A stretch of 64,000 nucleotides of DNA from Citricoccus sp. SGAir0253 (GCF_005877055.1 NZ_CP039424.1:2852001-2916000); one strand, 5' to 3'. Positions 23,987 through 34,130 are shown, counted from the stretch's first letter. The notes: generated by a model from the letters alone, not told the origin. Translations and numbers: made by a program.

Positions 23987-24763
23987 GTGCTGCCCTTCCT
24001 GCTGGTCCAGACCCGCTCCGACGACGCCGTGGCCGCGGACGAGGTCCGCTCCACCACGGCGCTGGGCGGCTTCGCCCCGGGCGAGCTCGTCCCGCTGCGC
24101 CTGGACCGGGCCGTCGCGGCCGCCGGGCCGTCGTCGGGCGGGACCGCGGACCTGGACTGGGAGGACCTCGTCTCCCGGCACTCCGGGGTGATCGTGGGCG
24201 GCAGCCCCTTCACGTCCTCGGACCCGGAGGAGTTCAAGTCCGACCTGCAGGTGGTGGTGGAGGCCGAGCTGCGGCGGCTGCTGGACGTCGTCATGGACCG
24301 GGACGTGCCGTTCCTCGGGGCCTGCTACGGGGTCGGCACGCTCGGCCTGCACCAGGGCGCCAGCGTGGACGCCACCTACGGGGAGCCGGCCGGGGCGGTC
24401 CGGCTGCGCCTCACGGAGGCCGGTCGGGCCGACCCGCTGCTGGCCGGGGTGGCCGCGGAGTTCGAGGCGTTCGTGGGGCACAAGGAGGCCGTGCGCGAGC
24501 TGCCCGGACACGCCGTGCTGCTCGTGGCGGGCGAGGCGTGCCCCGTGCAGATGTTCCGCATCGGGCGGCACCAGTACGCCACCCAGTTCCACCCCGAGCT
24601 GGACGTGGAGGGCCTGCTGTACCGCCTCGAGGTCTACGCGGACAACGGCTACTACGACCCCGCCGAGGCCGAGGCCCTGTTCGCCCGGGTGCGGGCCGCC
24701 GCCGTGGACGAGCCGCGCAAGGTGCTGGCGAACTTCCGGCGCCGCTACGCGCGGGAGGGCTGA
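23987..24763 (+). CDS. Class I glutamine amidotransferase-like protein
   Basis: A 258-residue stand-alone GATase domain similar to the GMP-synthase amidotransferase-like group. The nucleophile elbow is GACYGVG (Cys near residue 109) and the His-Glu partner pair is in QFHPELD near 200. An N-terminal oxyanion-type segment IVGGSPF is present. No synthase domain is fused, so the amido acceptor is unknown; stand-alone members may hydrolyse gamma-glutamyl compounds. It starts with GTG 35 bases after the flavoprotein stop and is probably in the same unit. Confidence 0.85.
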   Translation: MLPFLLVQTRSDDAVAADEVRSTTALGGFAPGELVPLRLDRAVAAAGPSSGGTADLDWEDLVSRHSGVIVGGSPFTSSDPEEFKSDLQVVVEAELRRLLDVVMDRDVPFLGACYGVGTLGLHQGASVDATYGEPAGAVRLRLTEAGRADPLLAGVAAEFEAFVGHKEAVRELPGHAVLLVAGEACPVQMFRIGRHQYATQFHPELDVEGLLYRLEVYADNGYYDPAEAEALFARVRAAAVDEPRKVLANFRRRYAREG

Positions 24764-24832
24764 GCCCGCCGTTTGGCCCCTCACCGGACCGGCGGCGTGA
24801 CCGGTGCACCGGACTCGGGTAGAACAGAGGGC

Positions 24833-25372
24833 ATGAACGTGCGCACCCCCGACCCGAATCCCGGGTGGCTCTCCGACGAGGACCTCTACGAGGCCCGCCG
24901 GCGGCTGCCGATGGTCTACGTGGAGGCCCTGCCGGTCCGCCTGGACGCCCTCGGATACGTGTCGGAGATCGGCCTGCTGTACCTGGCCGACGGCGACGGC
25001 CACCTGCGCCGGACCCTCGTGTCCGGCCGCGTGATGTACCGCGAGACGGTGCGTGCCGCCCTCATGCGCCACCTGGAGAAGGACCTGGGCCCGCTGGCCC
25101 TGCCGCAACTGCCGCCCTCGATCACCCCGTTCACGGTGGCCGAGTACTTCCCGTCCCCGTCCGAGACCGGGCTGACGGATGACCGCCAGCACGCCGTGGC
25201 CCTGGCCTACCTCGTGCCGGTCACGGGCGAGTGCCAGCCCCGCGGCGACGCGCTGGAGCTGACCTGGCTGACCCCCGAGGAGGCGCTGAGCGCCGAGATC
25301 CAGGCCGAGTTCATCGGCGGCCGCGGGAACCTCGTGCGCCAAGCGCTCGCCCACGTGGGCTGGGGGCGCTGA
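24833..25372 (+). CDS. Nudix-related DUF4916 protein with degenerate Nudix box
   Basis: A 179-residue protein starting with NPGWLSDEDLYEARRRLPMVYVEALPVR, the hallmark of DUF4916 proteins, annotated as Nudix-family in actinobacteria. The region aligning with the Nudix box (GX5EX7REUXEEXGU) reads GRVMYRETVRAALMRHLEKD: Gly and the first Glu are kept, but RE is RH and EE is KD, so metal binding is probably changed or lost. It may therefore be a non-hydrolytic member. The start at 24833 is placed by the conserved N-terminus. The next gene begins 2 bases after its stop. Confidence 0.8.
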   Translation: MNVRTPDPNPGWLSDEDLYEARRRLPMVYVEALPVRLDALGYVSEIGLLYLADGDGHLRRTLVSGRVMYRETVRAALMRHLEKDLGPLALPQLPPSITPFTVAEYFPSPSETGLTDDRQHAVALAYLVPVTGECQPRGDALELTWLTPEEALSAEIQAEFIGGRGNLVRQALAHVGWGR

Positions 25373-25374
25373 CC

Positions 25375-26331
25375 ATGGCCTCCCCCCAGACCCCCGCAGG
25401 GTCCCCCTCGTCCCCGAGCGGTTCCTCCCGCCCCTCCCGGCACGACGCCGCCGGAGACTACCTGCGCTCCGTCAAGGCCCAGCAGGTCCAGCCCGGGGAC
25501 CGCTTCCTGACCCGCCGCGGCGAGCCCTCGGAGCCCGTGCAGCACACCCGCATCTCCCGGGACGACTTCGGCACCCCGGCGCTCATCGTCGCCACCCTGG
25601 CGGACGGCCGCGAGGTGCGGATCGCCTTCGGCTCGACCATCCGCGTGCGCACGCACCGCCCGGCCCCGGTGATCGACCCCGCCGCGGACCTGGCCCCCGT
25701 GGAGGAGGGCTCGCCCGAGGCGGTGGTCGTGGAGATCGCGCGGCGCCACCCGGAGGACCAGCACCTGCTGGCCCTGGCCGCGAAGCTCTCGCGCGGGATC
25801 AACATGCGCTCGGGCTCCCAGCTCGAGGACATCGACACCATGGCGCGGTACCTGTTCACGGACCTCGACGACTCGGAGGGCGCCCTGCGGGCCACCACGC
25901 TGCTGACCGACCTGCCCTACGACGGGGCGATGGGCCGGTGGAAGTCGATCGAGTCCTCCCTCGCCCTGGCCGCGAACATCCACCACCACCGCGGCGAGCG
26001 CGCCGAGGCGGAGGCCGCCGGGGCGCGGCTGCGCGAGCCGGACGAGGCCGAGACGGACCCCGTGCGGGCCCGGCGCACCGCGGAGATCCGCCAGCGCCAG
26101 CTCAACGAGCCGAACCTGTACGACCGGGAGATCCTGCGCGCCCAGGCCGCCGGCGACCTCGTGGCCGAGCGGCAGTGGCGTGAGTCGCGGCTGTCCACCC
26201 TGTTCTACCTGCGGGCCCGCGGCGGGTCCGAGACGTTCACGGACGAGGAGCTGGACCGCCGGGTCGCCCGCGAGGTCGAGGCCGTGCGCGCCGTGGCCGA
26301 CCGCCTGGCCGAGGCCGGCCCGGACGCCTGA
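25375..26331 (+). CDS. Hypothetical protein (possibly DUF6707-type)
   Basis: A 318-residue soluble protein. The first 25 residues are Ser/Pro-rich. Residues about 30-90 have a beta-rich pattern (VQPGDRFLTRRGEPSEPVQHT, TLADGREVRIAFGSTIRVRTH) suggesting a small barrel. Residues about 110-318 are helical with TPR-like spacing (EGALRATTLLTDLPYDGAMGRWKSIESSLALAANIHHHRG). I recall similar proteins in Micrococcaceae under a DUF6707 label but am not certain. It is coupled to the DUF4916 gene and ends before a long inverted repeat. Confidence 0.72.
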   Translation: MASPQTPAGSPSSPSGSSRPSRHDAAGDYLRSVKAQQVQPGDRFLTRRGEPSEPVQHTRISRDDFGTPALIVATLADGREVRIAFGSTIRVRTHRPAPVIDPAADLAPVEEGSPEAVVVEIARRHPEDQHLLALAAKLSRGINMRSGSQLEDIDTMARYLFTDLDDSEGALRATTLLTDLPYDGAMGRWKSIESSLALAANIHHHRGERAEAEAAGARLREPDEAETDPVRARRTAEIRQRQLNEPNLYDREILRAQAAGDLVAERQWRESRLSTLFYLRARGGSETFTDEELDRRVAREVEAVRAVADRLAEAGPDA

Positions 26332-26381
26332 CGGCCACCCCGCTCACCCTCCTCCCCCGCTCCCCCTCCCCCGCCTCCCTT

Positions 26382-26454
26382 CAACTGGCGGTCGAATCCG
26401 CCCCGAATCACCCGTCTGGAGGCGCCGGAACGGTGCGGAATCGACCGCCAGTTG
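26382..26454. repeat. Long inverted repeat (REP-like) between convergent genes
   Basis: Arms 26382-26404 (CAACTGGCGGTCGAATCCGC...) and 26432-26454 (...ATCGACCGCCAGTTG) pair over 23 bases with two mismatches, with a 27-base loop. It is AT-richer than its surroundings. It lies between the hypothetical gene and the convergent FUSC pseudogene, so it may end transcription from both sides, or be a copy of a dispersed REP-type element. Confidence 0.65.
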
Positions 26455-26498
26455 CCGGGGTGGGGGTGCCGGTCGGAGGGGACCGGCCCGGCGCGTGG

Positions 26499-27598
26499 TC
26501 AGCGGCTGGTCTCCACGGCGGGGTCGGGGTCGTGCCGGACCCACTTGCGCCAGGCCCACGGGTAGAGCACGCACGCCACGCCGACCGCGGCACCGATCAC
26601 GGTCTCGATGAACCGGTCCGTCAGCAGCGAGCGCCCGTCCACGGGCGCCCCCGTGCCCACCATGACCAGCACGGTGGACAGCAGCGCCAGCGGCGTGACC
26701 ACCAGCTGGGCGAGGACGTACTGCCGGGCGATGAACAGCTCGGCGCCGGTCTGCAGCACGGCGATGATGAGCACCATCACCCACGGCTCCGGCCGCAGGG
26801 CGAGGATGCCGGCCATGAGCAGGAGCCCCAGGAACGTGCCGATGACGCGCTGCAGGCCCCGGTTGACGCGGTAGCGCGTGGAGTGCCCGGCCAGGGGACC
26901 ACGGCGGCGATCATGGCCCAGTAGTTGTGCTCGATCCCCAGGCCGGGGCCCAGGGCCGTGGCGAGGGACCCCGCCGCCCCGGCCGCGATCGCGTACCACA
27001 GGGCCTCGAGCCAGATGATCCGGTGCTGGTCCGAGGTGGACTGCTCCCGGGGCGGCCACGCGAGGGGCTCCCGGTGGGAGGGCAGGACCCGGGAGGCGAG
27101 GCCCACGAGGATCGCCAGGGCCACGGTGGCCACGGCGGTCAGCATGGCCTCCCCCAGCGGCGGCTGGTACGGCACCGAGGCCACGGCGGCGAAGGCGAAG
27201 ACGTGGAACAGCGAACCGGCCGGGCGCAGCCTCCAGTACCCCGCCACCACGGTGCACAGCCCGGCCACCAGGGTGGTCAGCCCCACGAGCCCCCACGGGT
27301 CCTCCGCCTCGGAGACGCCGTTGCGCCCGGCCAGGGTGGCCGCGAGGATCACCGCGACCATGAGCAGCCCGGCGCGCAGCTGCATCTGCAGCCGGACCCC
27401 GTGCGTGGTGTTGCGGCCGTAGATGGCGGTGAAGGCGCCGAAGGAGGCGAAGATCGCCAGGTCGATGCGGTCGAGCAGCAGCAGGGACAGCAGCGGCACC
27501 AGCACGGTGATGCCGCACCGGATGCCCACCTCGTGGTCGCGGTTCGCGGGGGCGATGGTGAACAGGGAGGGCAGCGGGTTGAGGTCCGACATCCGCAT
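26499..27598 (-). pseudogene. FUSC/aromatic acid exporter-like membrane protein, frameshifted
   Basis: The N-terminal two thirds (from ATG 27598, MRMSDLNPLPSLF...) run in one frame to EHNYWAMIAAVVP, and the C-terminal third (LAGHSTRYRVNRGLQRVIG... to the stop at 26499) continues in another frame. The join falls at about 26893-26900, in a run of four G (26894-26897, four C on the coding strand); one more base there would restore a continuous protein of about 366 residues. The product has two blocks of hydrophobic helices, as in FUSC-family efflux proteins, with the family-like HNYWAMI...RGLQRVIGTFLG segment exactly at the break. It is either a real recent mutation or a sequencing error in a homopolymer. 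Confidence 0.85.
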
Positions 27599-27730
27599 GC
27601 GCACGATCCTGTTCCCGGCCCCGCGGGGCCGTGCCACGAGTGGTCCGGGTGGGTCTCCACCCGGCGGACGGTCCGCGGGGGCCACGGGGCCCCGGCCCGT
27701 CGCACCGGCGCCGGGACGTGCCCGTCCTGA

Positions 27731-29116
<1,386 letters not shown>

Positions 29117-29164
29117 CCGGGGCGGGGTCCCGACGGCGGCCGCGGCGGGTCCGGCGCTCCGGCC

Positions 29165-29214
29165 GCCCGGCGTCCCCGTTCCGGACGCCGGACGGCCGGG
29201 GCGGGACGCCGGGC
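29165..29214. terminator. Hairpin between convergent tgt and monooxygenase genes
   Basis: GCCCGGCGTCCC (29165-29176) pairs exactly with GGGACGCCGGGC (29203-29214) across a 26-base GC-rich loop that can itself fold (CCGGACGCCGG). It sits midway between the tgt stop and the opposing stop, so it probably serves both. The long loop makes it weaker than other hairpins here. Confidence 0.5.
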
Positions 29215-29240
29215 GGTGCGGGCCCGGGCCGGACCGCCGC

Positions 29241-30527
29241 TCAGGCGGAGCCGATGCGGTAGGCCCGTCCCGGCGGGGTCCCGTTGACCTCCCAGTCGCC
29301 GATGTAGCGGGCGCGGTAGATCAGCGGGTTGTGGTTGGCCAGCACCCGGGCGTTGCGCCAGTGCCGGTCGAACCGCTTCGCCGAGCTCGTGGCGGAGGCC
29401 CCGCCCACCTCGAACCAGCGGGTGGCGGCCTCCAGCACGGTCTTCGCGATGACCTGCTGGGCCTGGTAGACGCGGATGTACAGGGCGTTGACGTCCTCCT
29501 CCGGGAGCGCCTCGCCGGCGGCCTCGCGCTCGAGGACGTCCCCGAGCGCGGCGACCACGGCGTCGAACGCGGCGCGGACGGCGAAGGCGGAGGCGGAGAC
29601 CTCGCCGATGACCTGCAGCACCTGGGCGTCGTCCCGCGGCAGCTCGGTGACCCCGTGGCTGAAGGACCGGCGGCGGCCGCGCACGTAGGCGGCCGAGTCC
29701 CGCACCACGGCCTGGGCGATGCCCGTGAGCGAGGCCAGGTGCAGGAACTGCCACGAGGCCTGGCCGGTGGCCACGCGGGTGCCGTCGTCCAGGCCGCCGC
29801 GGTAGACCTCGGCCGGGTCCACGGGGGTGTCCTCGAACACCGTGGTGCCGGAGGCGGTCAGCTGCTGGCCGAAGCCGTCCCAGTCGTCCAGCAGGGTCAC
29901 CCCGGGGGCGTCCACCGGCACCGTTGCGGCGATCTCCTCGCCGTGGGCGTCCACGGCGGCCACGATGATCCAGTCGGCGTACAGCGAGCCGGTGGAGTAG
30001 TACTTGGTGCCGTTGAGCCGCCACGTGCCCCCGGCGTCCTGCACGAGCCGGGTGGTGCCCTCCCCCACCGCGTTGTCGATCTCGGTCACCGCGTTCCCGA
30101 CGACGGCGCCCTCGCCCAGGCGGCGCAGCCACCGGTCGCGGAACGCCGGGTCCGGGTGCCCCAGCACGTTCTCCTGGTTGATCAGGTGGGCGCGCAGCGC
30201 CTGGGTCAGGTTGGAGTCCGCGGCCGCGAGCTCGACGATGAGCCCGGCCGACTGCGCGAACGTGAGCCCGGAGCCGCCGTACTCCACCGGCACCCGCAGG
30301 GAGGTGAAGCCCGCCTCGGCGAGGCGACGGACGGCGTCGCGGTCGATGATGCGCCCGGCCTCGCGCTCGGCGGCGCTCTCCGCGATGGAGGCGAAGACCG
30401 GGGCGAGGCGCTCGCGCACCGCCGCCAGGCGGGCGGCCTGCGCGGCGGCGTCCTGGGCGGGGTCGGTGGCGGTGGCGGTGGTCCCGGCGGTCGGGGTGGT
30501 CGCCGCGGGGTCGTGGGTCAGGGTCAT
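29241..30527 (-). CDS. DszC/SfnB-like flavin-dependent monooxygenase (acyl-CoA dehydrogenase fold)
   Basis: A 428-residue protein of the acyl-CoA dehydrogenase fold. The N-terminal helical domain (FTSLRVPVEYGGSGLTFAQSAGLIVELAAADSN), middle beta domain (WRLNGTKYYSTGSLYADWIIVAAV) and C-terminal helices match the DszC/SfnB sulfur-acquisition group, which use reduced FMN and oxygen on sulfides, sulfones or similar compounds. The acyl-CoA dehydrogenase catalytic Glu region is not conserved. It is the second gene of a pair 79 bases downstream of a paralogue, behind a SAM-type riboswitch, which supports a sulfur role. The FMN reductase partner is not in the window. The N-terminal 40 residues are Thr/Ala-rich. 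Confidence 0.83.
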   Translation of the reverse strand: MTLTHDPAATTPTAGTTATATDPAQDAAAQAARLAAVRERLAPVFASIAESAAEREAGRIIDRDAVRRLAEAGFTSLRVPVEYGGSGLTFAQSAGLIVELAAADSNLTQALRAHLINQENVLGHPDPAFRDRWLRRLGEGAVVGNAVTEIDNAVGEGTTRLVQDAGGTWRLNGTKYYSTGSLYADWIIVAAVDAHGEEIAATVPVDAPGVTLLDDWDGFGQQLTASGTTVFEDTPVDPAEVYRGGLDDGTRVATGQASWQFLHLASLTGIAQAVVRDSAAYVRGRRRSFSHGVTELPRDDAQVLQVIGEVSASAFAVRAAFDAVVAALGDVLEREAAGEALPEEDVNALYIRVYQAQQVIAKTVLEAATRWFEVGGASATSSAKRFDRHWRNARVLANHNPLIYRARYIGDWEVNGTPPGRAYRIGSA

Positions 30528-30606
30528 TGCTCTGGTCCTTCCGTGGTGGTCTGGGGTCGGGGTGCTCGAGGGCAGGCCCGTCCGGGCGGACGGGTCCCGG
30601 ACCGGC

Positions 30607-32010
30607 TCAGGGGCCGGCGGGGGCGGAGTTCCGGGCGGTGGAGTGGAACGGCGGGACGGTCCCGTTGAGGCGGTAGTCGCCGACCGCCCGGGTGCGGTAG
30701 ACCAGCGGGGTGTGGCTCGCGATGGTGCGCGCGTTCAGCCAGTGCCGGTGCAGCTGCCGCGCGGCGTCCGTGGCCGAGGCGCCGCCGCACTCGAAGACCT
30801 GGTTGGTGGCCTCCAGCACCAGCTCGGAGACCACGAGGCTGGCCTCGGACAGGGCCACGTTGGCGCGGGCGTGGGCCTCGAGGACCACCGGGTCCTCCAG
30901 GTCCCGGTGGCCGCGCACCTGCCGGAAGGACTCCTCGACCACGGCCGCGGCGGACGTCACGACGTGCCGGGCGGCGGAGACCTTCGCCGAGACCGCGCCG
31001 ATGACCTGGTGCACCAGCGGGTCCTCGGCGGGGGTCTCGGCCAGGGCGTGGTCGTAGGTGCGGCGGCGCGCCCGCACGAAGTCGGTGATCGCGGCCAGCG
31101 CCGCCGCCCCGATCCCGGCCTGCGTGGCGGAGAGCACCACCCACAGCACCGGGTAGGCCAGCACGCCCGTGGGGACGTTGAACTCCTGGGTCCGGTGGGC
31201 CCGCACGGGCACCCGGTCGAAGGTGGTGGTGCCCGAGGCGGTGAGCCGCTGCCCGAAGCCGTTCCAGTCGTCGATCCGGCGCACCCCCTCGTGGCCGGCG
31301 TCCACGATCGCGAACACCGGCCCCTCGTCCTCCCGGCCGGGCCGCGTGGCGGTCACGAGCAGGTGGTCGGCGAACAGCGCCCCGGTGGAGTAGAACTTGT
31401 CCCCCGTGATCTCGGCGACCTCTGGGCTCCCGACGGCCGAGGCGGCCTGGGCGGTGTCCGGATCGGCATCGGTCCACAGCACGGGCCGGGAACCGGCGGC
31501 CGGGGGGAGCTCCACGAGCGCGTTGCCGAAGATCCGCCCGGCCGCCACCTCCGCCAGCCACCACTCGGAGACCGCGCCCTGGGACTCGTTCTGGTGCTGC
31601 TCGGTGAACATGAAGTGCCCGTGCAGGGCCTGCGGGAGGTTCGAGTCCGCGGCGGCCAGGTCCACCAGCAGGCCGGCGAGCTGAGGCAGGCTCGCCCCGA
31701 TGCCCCCGTGCTCGCGGGCCAGGCGGACGCGGGTGAAGCCGGAGGCGCGCAGGGCCTCGATCGCGGCGAAGGCCAGCTCGTGGTCCAGTTCCCGCTGGGC
31801 CGCCCCGGCCGCGATGGCCGCGAAGACGGGGGCGAAGTGGGCGGTGAGCTGGGCGTCCGTCGGGGCGCCCCCCGCGGTGGCGGCCCACAGGTCCGCGAAG
31901 GTGGGCAGGTCTCCCGGCAGCGGGGGCCCGCCGGCCAGCGTCGCGCTACTGCCGTCCGGGCGGGGCGTTCCGGGGGCGGCGGTGCGCTCGGGTCGGGTCG
32001 TGTCGGTCAT
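30607..32010 (-). CDS. DszC/SfnB-like flavin-dependent monooxygenase, paralogue
   Basis: A 467-residue paralogue of the downstream gene. The same blocks are seen (FTRVRLAREHGGIGASLPQLAGLLVDLAAADSN; ITGDKFYSTGALFADHLLV; GFGQRLTASGTT; ECGGASATDAARQLHRHWLNAR), with an insertion near residues 180-200. Two different DszC-like enzymes in tandem suggest two successive oxidations or two sulfur substrates. The ATG at 32010 has GAGAGG 8 bases upstream, and the first 35 residues are a Pro/Thr/Gly-rich lead. It is the first gene after the riboswitch at 32055-32185. Expression is expected to rise when SAM is low. Confidence 0.83.
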   Translation of the reverse strand: MTDTTRPERTAAPGTPRPDGSSATLAGGPPLPGDLPTFADLWAATAGGAPTDAQLTAHFAPVFAAIAAGAAQRELDHELAFAAIEALRASGFTRVRLAREHGGIGASLPQLAGLLVDLAAADSNLPQALHGHFMFTEQHQNESQGAVSEWWLAEVAAGRIFGNALVELPPAAGSRPVLWTDADPDTAQAASAVGSPEVAEITGDKFYSTGALFADHLLVTATRPGREDEGPVFAIVDAGHEGVRRIDDWNGFGQRLTASGTTTFDRVPVRAHRTQEFNVPTGVLAYPVLWVVLSATQAGIGAAALAAITDFVRARRRTYDHALAETPAEDPLVHQVIGAVSAKVSAARHVVTSAAAVVEESFRQVRGHRDLEDPVVLEAHARANVALSEASLVVSELVLEATNQVFECGGASATDAARQLHRHWLNARTIASHTPLVYRTRAVGDYRLNGTVPPFHSTARNSAPAGP

Positions 32011-32054
32011 GGTCGCCTCTCGGTCCGGGCACCACGCGAACGGTCCGGGCGTCG

Positions 32055-32185
32055 GGACCGCGGGGTGCCGTACTTGCCCGCGCCGCCATGCGCGACCGGG
32101 CCGAATCCTCACCTGGAGCACCCCACTACGGCGAGAGGGTTGCCGTCCGGCCAGCCAGGGCTTGTCACCGGATCTCGTGATTCTG
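32055..32185 (-). promoter_or_regulatory. Probable SAM-IV riboswitch controlling the DszC-like pair
   Basis: On the minus strand the leader reads TCACGAG..GGTGACAAGCCCTGG..GGCCGGACGGCAACCCTC..GGGGTGCTCCAGGTGAGGATTC, followed by GGGCAAGTACGGCACCCCG. This order (ACGGCAACC core, GGGGTGC, CCAGGTGA, then a 3' GGCAAG element) is that of actinobacterial SAM-I/SAM-IV riboswitches. Helix P1 can form between GAATC (32179-32183) and GATTC (32103-32107), and P2 between CCTGG and CCAGG. It ends about 45 bases before the first monooxygenase ATG. SAM-IV over SAM-I is suggested by the extra 3' element and the host group; the class call needs a covariance model. Confidence 0.78.
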
Positions 32186-32272
32186 CTGCCACCCTAGGGG
32201 GCGGGGCCCGTGGCCCCAAGGGCCCGGGTCATGTTTCGCCGTCCACCGTCACGGAGGCCGGCGCCCGGGGCG

Positions 32273-32318
32273 CACGAGGCCCCGTGTGACGTCCGATGAC
32301 GTCACACGGGGCCTCGTG
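32273..32318. terminator. Perfect 46-base palindrome with 21-bp arms
   Basis: Arms 32273-32293 (CACGAGGCCCCGTGTGACGTC) and 32298-32318 match without error around a CGAT loop. It lies 72 bases after the stop of the minus-strand acyl-CoA ligase and upstream of the riboswitch, so it most likely ends the ligase transcript and insulates the riboswitch from read-through. No U-tract follows. The inner TGACGTC...GACGTCA also makes a DNA-level site possible. Confidence 0.7.
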
Positions 32319-32390
32319 ACGAGGGGGTTCCCTCCGCCCGCTGGCGCGGCCGTCACCACCCGGCCGGCGGCCCGGGGGCCGTCGTCCCGC

Positions 32391-34028
32391 TCAGGACCTC
32401 GCCGGGGACGCCGGCTCCTCGTCCCGGAGGGAGCGCAGCATGGTCTTGCGGATCTTGCCGGTGGCCGTGCGCGGCAGCTCATCCACGAACGTCACGCGGT
32501 CCGGCACCTTGAACCCGGCGAGCGACTCCCGGCAGTGGGCGCGGAGCTCCTCGGCGGTCACCGGCGCCCCGGCCTCGGCCACCACGAAGGCCACGGGGCG
32601 CTCGCCCCACTTGTCGTCCTGGACCCCGACGACGGCCACGTCGGACACCCGCGGGTGGGCGTGCAGCACGGACTCGACCTCGATCGAGGAGATGTTCTCG
32701 CCCCCGGAGATGATGATGTCCTTGGCCCGGTCCATCAGCTGGACGTAACCGTCCGGGTGCATCACGCCGAGGTCGCCCGTGTGGTACCAGCCGCCGCGGA
32801 AGGCCTCGGCGGTGGCCTCGGGGTTCTTGAAGTACTCCCGCATGACACCGTTGCCCCGCAGGACCACCTCGCCCAGGGTGGTGCCGTCCGCGGGCAGCCG
32901 GTTCAGCTCGGCGTCCATGACGGCGACCTCGCCGGCGTGCACCATCGGCACGCCCTGGCGGGCCATCAGCCGGGCCCGCTCGGCGGCGGGCAGCCCCGCC
33001 CACGCCGGCTGCGGCTCGCAGATGGTGAACGGCCCGTACACCTCGGTGAGGCCATAGACGTGCACGGGGGTGATGTTGAGCGCCTCGAGCGCCTCGATGA
33101 CCGACGGCGGCGGGGCGGCCCCCGCGGTGGTCATCCGCAGCTCCCGGTCCAGGGGGCGGGCACGCCCGGACTCGTGGATCATGGCGCACACGACCGGCGC
33201 CCCGCACAGGTGCGTGATGCCCTCGTGGTCGAACGCGTCCCAGATGGCGTCCTGGCGCACCGCGCGCAGGCACACGTGCGTGCCGCCCGCGGAGGTCACC
33301 GCCCACGGCGTGCACCAGCCGTTGCAGTGGAACATCGGCAGCGTCCACAGGTAGCGGGTGGTCCCGGTGTAGCCGTTGTGGAACACCGCCCCCTGGGCCG
33401 CCAGGTAGGCACCGCGGTGGGTGTAGACCGCGCCCTTGGGCGGGCCGGTGGTGCCCGAGGTGTAGTTGAGCGTGATCGGCGACTCCTCGTCCTCCACCCG
33501 CCACGGCAGGTCCGGCCCGGCGGGCCCCTGGGCGAGGAAGTCCTCGTAGGCGAGGGCGCCGGCGTCGGTCCCGCGGGGGTCCGCGTGGCCGGCCTGGTCG
33601 TCCACGATCTCCACGACCAGCGGCCGGTGCGGCAGGTCCTGCACGACCTCGCGGACCGTGGCCGCCACGTCGCCGTCCGCGAGCACCACCCGGGCCTCGG
33701 AGTGCTCCAGGATGTACTCCAGCTCGCGGGAGGTCAGGCGCGGGTTGAGGGGGCTCAGCACGCCCCCGGCCAGCGGCACGGCGAAGTGGGCCGCGAGCAT
33801 GGCGGGGACGTTGGGCGCGATCACCGCGACCGTCTGGCCGGGCTCGATCCGCGCCCGGAGGGCCTTGGCCAGCCGCTGCACCTCGGCCGCGAACTCGCGG
33901 TAGGTGGAGCGCCGCTCGCCGTACACCACCGCCTCCCGGTCCGGGAACACGGCGGCCGTGCGCCCGAGGAAGGCCAGCGGCGTGAGGGGTTCGTGGGCGG
34001 CGGGGCGGTCTTCGGCCAGGGCGGTCAT
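32391..34028 (-). CDS. AMP-binding acyl-CoA synthetase
   Basis: A 545-residue ANL-superfamily ligase predicted to activate a carboxylic acid through an acyl-AMP to its CoA ester. The P-loop-like YTSGTTGPPKGA (near residue 182), the VYGLTEVYGPF adenylate motif, GWYHTGDLG and the C-terminal PRTATGKIRK with the catalytic Lys are all present. The overall pattern is that of the medium/short-chain or methylmercaptopropionate-ligase-like group (FHCNGW in the acyl pocket). A TetR gene is divergent across a palindromic operator, so induction by its acyl substrate or product is likely. GGAGG lies 7 bases before the ATG. Confidence 0.9.
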   Translation of the reverse strand: MTALAEDRPAAHEPLTPLAFLGRTAAVFPDREAVVYGERRSTYREFAAEVQRLAKALRARIEPGQTVAVIAPNVPAMLAAHFAVPLAGGVLSPLNPRLTSRELEYILEHSEARVVLADGDVAATVREVVQDLPHRPLVVEIVDDQAGHADPRGTDAGALAYEDFLAQGPAGPDLPWRVEDEESPITLNYTSGTTGPPKGAVYTHRGAYLAAQGAVFHNGYTGTTRYLWTLPMFHCNGWCTPWAVTSAGGTHVCLRAVRQDAIWDAFDHEGITHLCGAPVVCAMIHESGRARPLDRELRMTTAGAAPPPSVIEALEALNITPVHVYGLTEVYGPFTICEPQPAWAGLPAAERARLMARQGVPMVHAGEVAVMDAELNRLPADGTTLGEVVLRGNGVMREYFKNPEATAEAFRGGWYHTGDLGVMHPDGYVQLMDRAKDIIISGGENISSIEVESVLHAHPRVSDVAVVGVQDDKWGERPVAFVVAEAGAPVTAEELRAHCRESLAGFKVPDRVTFVDELPRTATGKIRKTMLRSLRDEEPASPARS

Positions 34029-34072
34029 GCGGTCCTCCGGGAGACGGATCGGTGATCTCCGTCACTATCCAC

Positions 34073-34087
34073 TGATACTGGGTATCA
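34073..34087. promoter_or_regulatory. Perfect TetR-type operator
   Basis: TGATAC-TGG-GTATCA, a 15-bp interrupted palindrome with 6-bp arms in the 102-base gap between the divergent ligase and TetR genes. It is AT-rich against a GC-rich background and placed 44 bases from each start, where it could repress both. Confidence 0.75.
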
Positions 34088-34130
34088 TGTCAAGCAACTC
34101 CGTCTCACCCGCCATGACCCGAGGAGCAGG

